DNA of 64,000 bases from assembly GCA_004352715.1 (NCBI GenBank), contig SCFE01000100.1, positions 142,851 to 206,850 of the forward strand, given 5' to 3'. The first letter of the stretch is position 1. Every line of letters begins with the position of its first letter. This DNA is from Hofstenia miamia. Taxonomy: Eukaryota; Xenacoelomorpha; Acoela. The position numbers and the translations under genes were made by a program. Shown here one piece after another: positions 46,933-57,488 of the stretch. Under the pieces are notes generated by a model, which did not search any database, was not told where the DNA came from, and worked only from the letters and a program-made list of their open reading frames with translations.

Positions 46933-47536
46933 GGGATTAAACATATTTGTCTAGGTATATGAAAATTTATATTGTATGTGTTATTAATTTGTGTTTTAGA
47001 TTCCGGCATGTAGTAATTCATAGTTCATTCTCCCTCCCACATTGTACCCGCTTCAAGTCCTTGTATATGGTAATTTATTTTTAAAAAATTAAATATTATA
47101 TTTTACGTTTAGATATTTCCAATGTTCTACCTCTGCTGTTTTTACATAATTGCTCCCTCATGCTCCCTCCACCATGTTCAATGCAAATTTGTTTAATATC
47201 TCCACGTAAGTTTTCTATCAACAATGTTACAAATTAATTCTGTGATTAGACAATACCTCATATAATTGATTGTTTAACGTACAATATTTCCTCCATTCTC
47301 CATGTCCATTTGATCTCTCAAATGCTCCTGCTATGTCTAATTTATTTTTAAACGGTATAATTTAATTAATCTGGTATTTATTTATGTAAATTTTTAGTTT
47401 CCACACAATGTGATGTGATTATGCTCCCCATTTGTTTGTTCGCCATTTGAAAAATCCAATTCTCCCAATGCATGATATTTTGGTAAAAGAAGGTAATAGT
47501 TATTTCATTGACTGATTAATAAAGTCCGTCTCTCCA

Positions 47537-48353
47537 ATACCCATGTAGCCACCACCAGTGGTCCACTGGTGGGGAATGAGTGGCATTGGCGGCCACCAGT
47601 TCCCACCAGTGGACCACTGGTGGATAAGTAGTGACAGTGTTAGAAATTCCAGCCACTCATAGCCACCAGTGGACCACTAGTGGACCACTAGTGACATCTG
47701 ATTTACTCTTAATCATAAATAATATATGAGCTAATGCTTGCAAGTAAAATATTATTCATTATTATGCTCTCTTAGATCTCATAAACATATAAAATTCATT
47801 GTGAAGAGCTTTTTTGCAATTTTCTGTTTGCAAAAATTATAAGATATATGTGCAGAATGAAATTTCAAAATAATTTATTCACTATTATTCGTGGACCTTG
47901 AAATCAATGTCTACATGAGTCCTTAAAATTGGGCAAAATATATTTTTAATTATTGGAAAAAAATAATTTTTAAAAATTGCAATTTCTTCGGAAATTGAAA
48001 ATTAAAACTAAATTGGGCATTTTTGTATGCTTGTTGTTATTGCTTATAATAAAAAAATTCGTAATATTTTCCATTGTCAACTTAAAATCAATGTAAATGG
48101 TAAGCTTTCTAGCATTACCTTCAACACTTTGTTGGGTTTGTGTTAGTTTAAACTGCAATGTTTAAACTCTATCAATATAATAGTTTGCTGTTGCTACATT
48201 TGAGACATTGCTCTAATGCTTAAATCATATTTTTGCCACCAGTTGCCCACCAATTAGCCACCAGTTTACTGCTGGTGGTCCACTGGTGCATGGGCGGCCA
48301 AACCCCACCATATCTGCCACTGGTGGTCCACCAGTATTTGGCTACGTGGGTAC
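47537..48353. repeat. MITE inside the Polinton right arm
   Basis: Ends TACCCATGTAGCCACCACC and (inverted) TACCCACGTAGCCAAATAC, followed on both sides by CCACCAGTGG/CCACTGGTGG palindromic words repeated many times (47554-47690 and 48235-48335). The central part is AT-rich and non-coding. The right end of the same MITE lies at the equivalent position in the left arm (39046-39097), where the assembly breaks. Confidence 0.7.
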
Positions 48354-49054
48354 CACCCATACATTAATTTATTTTGTAAATGGTATAATATATTTTAAAT
48401 CGAATGGTTATTTAATATATAGTTTAGTTTCCTCACTCTGCTGAATGATTCTTCGCCAACTGAAAAAACCTATTCACTCTATTGCCTCCCCCCACACACA
48501 CATCATTTATTTCGTAAAAGGTAAAATATATTTCCCTGTTTATTTATATATGTATACATAATTTTTTAAAATGTATTAGAAAAAATAACCAAATATATTT
48601 AGCTCGATTTTGCTCATTTCATGATGTGCTGCTTTATCAAAAAAATAAAAAAAGACCACCTCCTTGTGAAAAAGACTCCAACAACAACAAAAACGTGTGT
48701 ATGTTTAAAAATTTATAAGAAAATTAAGGACTATATTTTAGCTCTGCCTTCTGTCATTTCATGATTTTCTGCAGTTTATTAATTGAAGAATGTCTTCACA
48801 TTAGAATGAAAAAAGAATGCCTCCATGTGAAAATTCTTTCGCAAAAAGTGTATGTACGTTTTAAAAATGTAATAAATTAACACCCATATTTAGCTTTGTT
48901 TGCAACTATTTTGATTTTCTGCAGTTTATCAATTAAAGAATGTCTCCCCGTTAGAATGAAAAAAAGAATGCCTCAATGCTGAACTCCTCTATAAAAAAAA
49001 AGTATATTCATTTTAATTATTAAGAAGTTAATGAAATATTTAGTTGTCTGTCAT

Positions 49055-49463
49055 GATGCCCCACTTGAAAGAAGAAGTTTTCCATCATCAGCTGATGAAA
49101 GAATGCCTCTTTGACGCTAACAAATCTCATACAATAAATACGGTAGAAGAAATTAATTATATATATTTTGCTTGGATGACGAACAATTTCCTCATTGTCC
49201 AAAATTGATTTGAAGAGATCAAAGTTCATCATCTTCTTGACAGCCCCCACAACCCCCTTAGCGCTTGCCTTCTCATTGCATTTACTATTGGAACAATACT
49301 GTACAGAGTACATTTTAGACTTTAGTGCAACCACCTGATTGATGACATCACCACCAAGCTCATCTTTAACCTTCAAATACGTCTTTTTATTTGTTTCACT
49401 ATATAATGGTGAAGCTCTTGCATAGTTTGAAAAATCAAACGCATGTTTTATCATGCTATACAT
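49055..49463 (-). pseudogene. polB C-terminal fragment in right arm
   Basis: Open frame with FDFSNYARASPLYSETNKK, TYLKVKDELGGDVINQVV, SKMYSVQYCSNS, KGVVGAVKKMMNFDLFKS: the polB segment that follows motif C. It belongs to a third, more diverged polB lineage than copies A and B. It has no motif A-C, so it is a fragment. The frame runs past the homology on its C-terminal side to 49020. It points toward the element centre. Confidence 0.78.
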
Positions 49464-49941
49464 TTCTCGAAGGTAAAATTATATTAACTCCATTTTAAAT
49501 TAACATTGTTTTTTAGCCAACATTTGTGATGATTAACTAACAATGGAAAATACTATCACATTGACAAATTCCCATGATCAAATAACACATTAAGAAGAAA
49601 GAATGTTGGACGCATTTACCCCTGACAAAAGTATTTTTTGAATTCTCTGATTATCTGTTGTATGCAAATTAGATAAAAGTACGTGGCATGTGAAAACCAG
49701 AATTGGGAAGAAAACAACCAATGTTAGAGAGGAGGGAACACATGCATATTTCACGGGACGTATTTTTTTGCTAGTGAATATATCAAATTAATTTATTTGA
49801 TAGTAATTATGTGTTAATTTAATATGTCAAAAGAGAGTGTCTATAAAAAAATCTTGATTATTATTTGCATGGTGTAATTATTCCCCATTTTAATTTTGCG
49901 GATGCATAACATTTATACCGATGTTTAGATGTAATTTATTG

Positions 49942-50079
49942 ATGGCATTGTGTGATTATCGATACACATCAGATGAACAAGACTTGACGAAAATTATCAG
50001 TGCATGGGAAATGAAGACGACGGTTGACGAGAATATATGGACTCACATCAATGTTGGCGGTGATAAGCTAATACAATAG
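49942..50079 (+). CDS. Small conserved ORF in Polinton arm, right copy (45 aa)
   Basis: Same peptide as the left-arm copy (37404-37541); one synonymous difference (AAC/AAT) in 138 nt. In stretches of about 200 bp on either side, the arms differ by roughly 2-4 per cent by eye. Contains AWEMKTT and ENIWTHINVGGD. Oriented toward the right terminus. Not recognised. Confidence 0.4.
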   Translation: MALCDYRYTSDEQDLTKIISAWEMKTTVDENIWTHINVGGDKLIQ

Positions 50080-50565
50080 ACAAAATTTAATAGTGTAATT
50101 TACCATTATTATAAGTGTAGCATGTATAATATAGATGTGTTTTGTCTTGTTTTTAAAATGCAGGCTTTACCATGCTCACTTAAATATTTGGTTTTAAATT
50201 TTGGAAATTGATGAATCTTGTTTTAACACGTAAACTAGACAAAATGCGTTTTTTACTAATTTTTAAAAATTTTAAACGTTTTTATTACAATGGATTGCAA
50301 TCTCTTTTTGTTTAATTTCCATATTTAATATTTTCCACATGTATTAACGAAATAGTTTTAAAATTAGTTTTGTTTTTTAACACGTACACTAGTCATTCAT
50401 TTTTACTATTACCTATAAAATTCCATGCACTTTTATTATGAAAATTAATTATTGGTTGAAAAGCATGATACGATAAAACGTGTTAACAATGAAAGACGAA
50501 TCTCGGTTTTATACATACATGTAGGTCAATTTTACTATGTATTATGTCTTTAAGTATAGCGAATG

Positions 50566-50751
50566 CGAAATGCGGTTTTGTAGGCTTTCCCAAATTACAC
50601 TGTGCATGCAATCATCCGAACTCATGGAAAAAACAATAACAAGGTATATTAACAAAAACGAAATGCAGTTTTGTAAGTTTTCCCAAATTACACTGTACAT
50701 GTAATCATCCAAACTCATGGAAAAACCATTGTGAGGTATATTAACAAAAAA
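50566..50751. repeat. Two tandem 93-bp units near the right terminus
   Basis: Each unit runs CGAAATGC(A/G)GTTTTGTA, TTTCCCAAATTACACTGT, CATGGAAAAA, AGGTATATTAACAAAAA. The left arm has a single unit at about 36826-36919. Confidence 0.75.
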
Positions 50752-51036
50752 ACATTAGCCCTCATTATATCAAAACAATTAAATTGACCCCAACATGAAT
50801 CACCACAAAACCAATTAAAAAACCAATTAGCAATAGTTGACAAAAGAAATCCATTAGTCAAGTACGTGACATCAGTGAAAACCAATTAGTGGTCTGTCAA
50901 TCAATCAGTGATTCACTAATTATCTGTGAGTCAGCACTTAAACCACCCTCGCCAATATTCATCATCTGTCACGTGACGTCATAAGCTCTTGACCAATCAG
51001 ATTTTGTGACCTCTCCTCTGTTTTATGTATACTACT

Positions 51037-51042
51037 CAGATG
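51037..51042. repeat. Polinton target-site duplication, right
   Basis: CAGATG directly after the terminal ACTACT; matches 36791-36796 exactly. Confidence 0.9.
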
Positions 51043-51860
51043 TGTTCAAAGATCTGTTGTATTATTGCTATATTTACCAATTTTGTTAGCTTGTGAATTG
51101 GCACAAAATTTGCCCTCTTTACAAATTGAACAAATTTATTTAAAAGCATCATTTTTACGCAAAAACCATCTCAGTTAAAATACTTACGAGAATTTTAACA
51201 TCATAAAGTACAATTTTTGCCTTTCTTTTCTGTTACTCAACAAAATTTAGTATGAAATCTGCTCGACAGATCGGCTAAATGCCGTTAATAAAAAAAACAA
51301 GTATGTAAAGTAAATTAGGCCATGTAAATAAGCAAGTAAAGAAATTGGTTACATTTTAAGCAATAGACTAAAACAAAAGTATTTATTTTGCAATTAACAT
51401 GTGTAGTATGTGAAACAGGTCTTTTTCTCAATGTTTGAAAATAATTGTTAGTTACTATTGTTACCAAAGAAAATTAATCATAAAATGTAATTCCAACAAT
51501 GTAAATTCTTTGTATATAGAAAGTCAATGGTATTTATAAATTATGTAATATGAATAGAAAAATTGTTACATTTTGAACAATTCTAATGTCATGAGATTTT
51601 CAAAAGTTCCTCAATCTCTACAAAAAATTGGTTACATTTTGTACAATAGACTACAAACAAATGTGTTTGCCAACAAATATTATAACAAAAGAGACGTCAG
51701 AGATACACAGACGGCCAAAGTACACAATTACATCATATCCATGCCCGCCAGGGTCAAAGGTCAATTTGTGCCACGGGGTGGACTCGAAAATAACTACTGT
51801 TGGTTTCCTAAATTGATTAACTTACTCTCTGTGGCTAAGACATAATTTCGAACAGTCCTG
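51043..51860. other. Intergenic with a diverged direct repeat
   Basis: AAATTGGTTACATTTTAAGC near 51342 recurs as AAATTGGTTACATTTTGTAC near 51627. GTAAATTAGGCCATGTAAAT at 51310 resembles the low-complexity DNA at 44730-44755. The 90-codon ORF at 51573-51845 is not recognised and looks incidental. Confidence 0.4.
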
Positions 51861-51864
51861 TAAC

Positions 51865-52552
51865 CATAGGCCTAAGGGCTATGCCTAAAACGTCCCAAAG
51901 AGTACCTCCTCGCGGTGGTTCCTGGGTAATTCTAACCCTCAGTGGGCGCGTCGGTGTGCGGAATCCTGAACCTACATCAGACGTTAAAATCAGGGTACAG
52001 AAGATGATACCATGCGTACTTTGTGCATGGGGGCTGTGACCGTCGAGAAGCCTGCCTGTTCTAGTGTTGTGGAAACACTGCTACTGGCAGTCATACAAAG
52101 AGAAAACTCTCGGTTTCTGGCCTCTGAGATAGGCAAGGCCAGCGTTTGCTGTGCCTCCTGTAAGGCAGCTTTGCTGTGTCACAGGTAGTTATGATCCAAC
52201 ATTTCACCATCTATTAGGAAGTTGAGAGGGTTCGATTAGCTAGAATGCTTTGCATTTTATTAAATACTGCTCCAAAATTATTCTCGCGGATCAATTAGCA
52301 GGCAGCAGGTACTCTCTTAGTTACCACCGTTAGTAGCCTTGGTTGGCCAAAGCGGGAAAGGCGCAAACCTCTCAAATGAATTTCGGCTTCATTCTGCTGA
52401 TCAGACTCAATGCAGGTCAGCACTCTGCGTGCCAGATGTCACCAGAGGTTTCTCAGGATCAAATCAACCAGGTACAATTCTAGGGATATGGTCCGGACGC
52501 GGATCTTGGTTTCACCCACTTAGTTAGTCCGTTGACTTCCTCAGTAACCCCA
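51865..52552. mobile_element. Second copy of the GC-rich retroposon, reverse orientation
   Basis: Reverse complement of much of 7843-8685. Shared words include GGTGGTTCCTGGGTA, GGGCGCGTC, CTTGGTTGG and CTGCTGATCAGACTCAA, and the end CAGTAACCCCAC. It has about 150 bp of different sequence in the middle (52185-52330). No clear flanking duplication was found. Interspersion at two sites shows this is a dispersed family. Confidence 0.65.
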
Positions 52553-52613
52553 CTCACGTCCACCTTTGCCAATGGTCAATTGACCAAAAGTTCAATAACC
52601 CTATTTGTCACGA

Positions 52614-52624
52614 GGGGGGGGGGG
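52614..52624. repeat. Poly-G run of 11
   Basis: A homopolymer in otherwise AT-rich sequence; its length may be unreliable. Confidence 0.8.
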
Positions 52625-55182
52625 AGTAAATTTACCCCATGTGAATTTTTAATAATAACATTTTTTAGATCAATTTTGAAAGGTTGGCTAAACTTTTAAC
52701 TGCATTAAATTTTGTCTGTGCTGCCCTGTCTATACCGATAATGTACCTGTTAGATTAGAATATGAACTGCAGTTTTTTCAATTACCAACCTCATCCACAA
52801 AATTCAATACCAGAGTACTCCAGATTCATCAAGTTTTATGACACCCTGGCCATAAATGAGCAAACGGAGACTCAGTGCCATAGCCAACCTAAAACAATTG
52901 GGGTGCGAAAATTTTCAAAACATTTTCCAAATATGCATATAAATAAAATTAAAATTTAAAGCAAAATGCCTAAAGCGTTTGTAATTGAGCTAGACAAAGT
53001 GCTACCATTACATTTCTGTACCAAATGGTCAAACTTCCTTCACAATTGGATAAATATATAATAAGAGAAAACTGATTATTATCAACAATTAATATACTAA
53101 TTAGTTTTAATATAGCAACTCAGTGGCAGATTCAAACTTAATGTATGCATGCTTTCAGCTACCTGTCATTTATACCACTGCTTTAGGAAATAAGTGGGGA
53201 TTAGAGAGCCCCAAATATTGTAGACTCCAAATTTATTGAAATATTTATTTTTTGAATGATATTTGAATGGTATTTGCATTGCATGTTTTCAAATATGCTT
53301 GTCTACTATATTCTAGCAGAAAATTTCATTAGTCAACCAAAAAAAATTATTGAATGCTTACATAGGTAGGAAAATGTTAACGGAGCGCTGTAAATTAAGT
53401 TATATTTATAATAGATATTAACATTGTCTACACTAGAAGCAACATAGGATCAAGTAGAAAGAGGTAGCATTTTTTAGTTATCATATGAATATTTTTTGAA
53501 ATTTAAAGGCACTTAATACTTAAATTCTTAGAAAATATCTTTTGTGGTATAAACTAACGAAGATTGTACATTTTCCTCAGTGCAAATCTATTCTCTTTTT
53601 GAAAACTCTTTAAATAGTCAATCATTATGGTTCAATATTTGTTGTGTATATTTAGATTATAAGTTTATACTTATTTAGTCCTTGAAAATCTCTAAGAAGA
53701 AACAATTTTTAAAATATCCTATTCAATTAAAAAAATTAAAATTTCTATGCTTTTAAAATCTACGCTATGTCGCCACTTATCCCTGAATATCAATATTTTA
53801 ATGTACTTGAAACATAGGAATAATGTTTATCGCAAATTTCTACCATAACAGTGAAGCACACACACATACAAACAAATGATTTCAAGTTTTCTAAAAGGCT
53901 TGAAGAAAATTGTTTGAAAACAAGATCGTTGATGACTTCAGCCCTATTTCTACTAGTATTACTTTTAAGTAAGAGAGCGATTTGTCCACATTTTTTAACA
54001 ATTTTTGCATGAACACATCTATAGTGTTGGCCCCGCTCAATCAAGGATGAAGATTTGATCTAAAACTTATTCTGGTGCCTGAAGTACATGCAAAAAATTT
54101 TTTTTCAATAAGTAATTCGATTTTGTAAAAATATTCAAATTCTTTCCATGCCGAGTGCTCAGCTAATGAAGCGGTCTAATGTCTATGGGAACAACAACAA
54201 CTACCTTGAAATATTTTTCTCCAAAGAAAAACTGTGTAAGTGCCGTCTAGATGTGCCGTGCACAAAGTCAGAGGGTGGGACAAAGCAGTCAAAGATGTTA
54301 AAAAATTGCAAATAGAATTAGGGTTAAAGTCAGAATTAGTTGCTTGGGGTTAAAATAGCCTATTCAATTAAAATGCTTAAATCTATGCTATGATTAAACT
54401 CATCTCTGATTATCAAGAACCATTTTTATGTCAAATTCTATCTGTAAGCCACTTTTTCGTAAGTGAAAAAAAAGATTTTTTGCAAATAATGAAATATATT
54501 TAAGAAGATAATTCCCAAAATAGGAGCACGGTATGAAATTCTTGTGTACATTGGGTCAAAGAAGCATTCGTAAATTACTAATAGCAATCAAAACAATTTA
54601 GTATCGATTTTGATTTCTATCTGTTTCTCCAATCCAATTAAAATTAAGTGAGTAAAACGTAAATTTCAGAGCAGAAAATAAAAATACTCTCTCACTAATG
54701 GCAGTGGATCATATTAGTGTGAGGGTCGCAAAAGTTAGTCTAAAAACTGAGGAAATTCCCTTAGCCTAATTCAACCTGCGAGGAAGAATTTTCTGCCCTT
54801 CCCCTTAAACTTTGGATTATTACTAAGAAAGTTGTGGAGCTTTCTTAATAAAAAATATCGATTTATAAATATTACTGAAAGTTCTAACCCTTAAATTTTT
54901 TTTCGAAATCGCTCATTTCATGAATGGCATTGAAAAAGTGGTATAGTATTGATATTTTTGCAAAAATCTATTATTATGGTTAGCATGAAAAAAGTAAGTA
55001 AAATATGCAGGAAAATAATATTTGATAAGTGAGGAATTAATTATAATGAATTGAATCATTTCCAAATGCTAAAACCGATGTTTAATTTATATTTAAAAAA
55101 AATTTTCAGATTTGATTATGCATCAATTATTATTATGGTATCAAATTTCTAAACGTTCTAATTTAATGGGGGTGATAGCGGG
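52625..55182. other. Intergenic, nothing recognised
   Basis: AT-rich with no supported gene or paired repeat. Small ORFs (52762-52959, minus 53790-54044) are not recognised. Confidence 0.45.
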
Positions 55183-55206
55183 GACTACGCGATTAATCGC
55201 GTAGTC
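55183..55206. repeat. Perfect 24-bp GC-containing palindrome
   Basis: Each half is GACTACGCGATT; the two halves are exact reverse complements with no loop. GGTGATA occurs just outside on both sides (about 55171 and 55210) as a direct repeat. Confidence 0.9.
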
Positions 55207-55739
55207 TCCGGTGATATGAAAAATATTTGTGGAAAGTTTCGCTTAAATATTATAATCGAATTCAGAGTTACATTGAGGGAAGGAAGTCTTCTCTCCCAGG
55301 GTTGAGAAGCCCAAACAAGTGCAGGTCGAATAGGGTTAAAGACACCAGCCAAATGCATAAGACCAATATATGAGATTTCTCTATGTGAGCATTGACATTA
55401 ACAAATCTTCCAAGACTATGGTTCTTTTTCAAATTCTTTCGGAATATACGTCTTATCAGCAGCAGTAGTAGGCTGGTTGTATTTGATTTGTTTGTGGGCG
55501 CAATGCATACTCTTGCAACCCGTGGTTTCGGCCCTGCGGAGAATACTTATTTCCCGATATTATTTATAATTTTGATTTAAATAGTAGTAATACCTTCGGA
55601 AAAATGGAATCATGGGACCAGAAAATTTCATAGGACTGCGATCAACTCTGGCAACGCAAAAACCCTACCTCATAATTTATTTAGGCCCGCTCCTACAAAA
55701 ACAAGTCCTCACACCTTTAAACTACATCGAAGCTAAGTA

Positions 55740-56244
55740 CCGTATTTACCCGTGTATAAGCCGCACCTTTTTCCACGACAAATTGCTCGCAAAGCGGCTT
55801 ATCTACAAAAACATCTCGCGAAGAAACCTAATTTGCACATATATTGTAAACTAACGTACGAGATCTTGGTGTAATATACATTAAAAAAAAACAAACAATG
55901 AATTTATTAAAAATATCACAATATTAAAGTATTAGAATGTATTGTAAGTTTAGAAATAATATGCATGCAAATATCAAGAGCAATTTAGATCAGCATCCTT
56001 TACAAGATCTATAAAGGTTTATAGTTTTACTTAATGTATTATGATAGGCTATAAATCACTGAAATGCAGGTTTTTTTTCTTCAAAGTTGTAAAAAAATAT
56101 CTGAATAATGTAAATAAATAAGTTTCGTTGATTCAGTGCTTGTGAATTTTTATTTTGCTCAAAAACTTTTTTTACTTAAAAATCTTCTCCCAAACTCGGG
56201 GAGCGGCTTATCTACGGATGCGGTTTATACACGGGTAAATACGG
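55740..56244. repeat. Tc1/mariner-type MITE with TA target duplication
   Basis: 505 bp. The left end CCGTATTTACCCGTGTATAA plus GCCGC (55740) is inverted at the right end (GCGG then TTTATACACGGGTAAATACGG, ending 56244), with TA on both sides (55738-55739 and 56245-56246). A second inner pair, GCGGCTTATCTAC, occurs at about 55794 and 56207 in the same direction. The interior is non-coding. Confidence 0.75.
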
Positions 56245-56443
56245 TATTCAAAAGATAAAATCACATCAGATTTGTAAGATAGAGCACATCTTTATAAACC
56301 AATTCAGTGTGCCTAAACTTTTAGCACATTGTAAATTACAATTTCGCTATTTTCTCCGATAATTTAATTGGCTACAGCCTACGTTCTAATGCATGGACTA
56401 ACTAGTTATCAAGGCGTACATGTCTAATGCCATGACTCACTTC

Positions 56444-56488
56444 CAGAGGCGCACCCAGAGGGGGGGGAACTGGGGGAACGTTCCCCCC
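56444..56488 (+). mobile_element. hAT-like 5' end truncated by gap
   Basis: CAGAGGCGCACCCAGAGGGG followed by G/C-rich AACTGGGGGAACGTTCCCCC resembles known hAT ends of the type CAGGGGCGGATCCAGG. The rest is in the gap 56489-57488, and no partner end is visible after it. Confidence 0.5.
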
Positions 56489-57488
56489 NNNNNNNNNNNN
56501 NNNNNNNNNNNNNNNNNNNNNNNNNNNNNNNNNNNNNNNNNNNNNNNNNNNNNNNNNNNNNNNNNNNNNNNNNNNNNNNNNNNNNNNNNNNNNNNNNNNN
56601 NNNNNNNNNNNNNNNNNNNNNNNNNNNNNNNNNNNNNNNNNNNNNNNNNNNNNNNNNNNNNNNNNNNNNNNNNNNNNNNNNNNNNNNNNNNNNNNNNNNN
56701 NNNNNNNNNNNNNNNNNNNNNNNNNNNNNNNNNNNNNNNNNNNNNNNNNNNNNNNNNNNNNNNNNNNNNNNNNNNNNNNNNNNNNNNNNNNNNNNNNNNN
56801 NNNNNNNNNNNNNNNNNNNNNNNNNNNNNNNNNNNNNNNNNNNNNNNNNNNNNNNNNNNNNNNNNNNNNNNNNNNNNNNNNNNNNNNNNNNNNNNNNNNN
56901 NNNNNNNNNNNNNNNNNNNNNNNNNNNNNNNNNNNNNNNNNNNNNNNNNNNNNNNNNNNNNNNNNNNNNNNNNNNNNNNNNNNNNNNNNNNNNNNNNNNN
57001 NNNNNNNNNNNNNNNNNNNNNNNNNNNNNNNNNNNNNNNNNNNNNNNNNNNNNNNNNNNNNNNNNNNNNNNNNNNNNNNNNNNNNNNNNNNNNNNNNNNN
57101 NNNNNNNNNNNNNNNNNNNNNNNNNNNNNNNNNNNNNNNNNNNNNNNNNNNNNNNNNNNNNNNNNNNNNNNNNNNNNNNNNNNNNNNNNNNNNNNNNNNN
57201 NNNNNNNNNNNNNNNNNNNNNNNNNNNNNNNNNNNNNNNNNNNNNNNNNNNNNNNNNNNNNNNNNNNNNNNNNNNNNNNNNNNNNNNNNNNNNNNNNNNN
57301 NNNNNNNNNNNNNNNNNNNNNNNNNNNNNNNNNNNNNNNNNNNNNNNNNNNNNNNNNNNNNNNNNNNNNNNNNNNNNNNNNNNNNNNNNNNNNNNNNNNN
57401 NNNNNNNNNNNNNNNNNNNNNNNNNNNNNNNNNNNNNNNNNNNNNNNNNNNNNNNNNNNNNNNNNNNNNNNNNNNNNNNNNNNNNNNN
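56489..57488. other. Assembly gap of 1000 N
   Basis: Starts within a GC-rich transposon end, a common cause of assembly breaks. Confidence 0.95.

Larger units (their letters stand above)
36797..51036. mobile_element. Polinton/Maverick element with very long inverted arms
   Basis: 14,240 bp including gaps, with 5'-AGTAGTATAC...GTATACTACT-3' ends, a 6-bp CAGATG duplication on both sides and protein-primed DNA polymerase B remnants inside. These three traits together define Polintons. The arms are inverted copies: left 36797-39975, right 46933-51036 (with a MITE inserted). The centre has two polB blocks on the minus strand and a terminus-like sequence at 40555. No retroviral-type integrase, cysteine protease, FtsK/HerA ATPase or capsid gene was found, so it is either a deleted, non-autonomous copy or these genes lie in the 2.46 kb of N. 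Internal scaffolding is uncertain, but the outer ends and duplication are unambiguous. Confidence 0.9.
46933..51036. repeat. Right inverted arm of the Polinton
   Basis: Inverted counterpart of 36797-39975. It begins with the last codons of a polB on the plus strand (GIKHICLGI, TGA at 46960-46962), mirroring the minus-strand polB end at 39945 in the left arm. It contains a whole MITE (47537-48353), a minus-strand polB fragment (49055-49463), the small plus ORF (49942-50079), two 93-bp tandem units (50566-50658 and 50659-50751), and a 259-bp terminal module (about 50752-51010) that is deleted in the left arm. Confidence 0.85.

Noticed and set aside
51573-51845. 90-codon ORF downstream of the Polinton
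   Set aside because: No family resemblance, low-complexity Asn/Lys content and location in repeat-like DNA.
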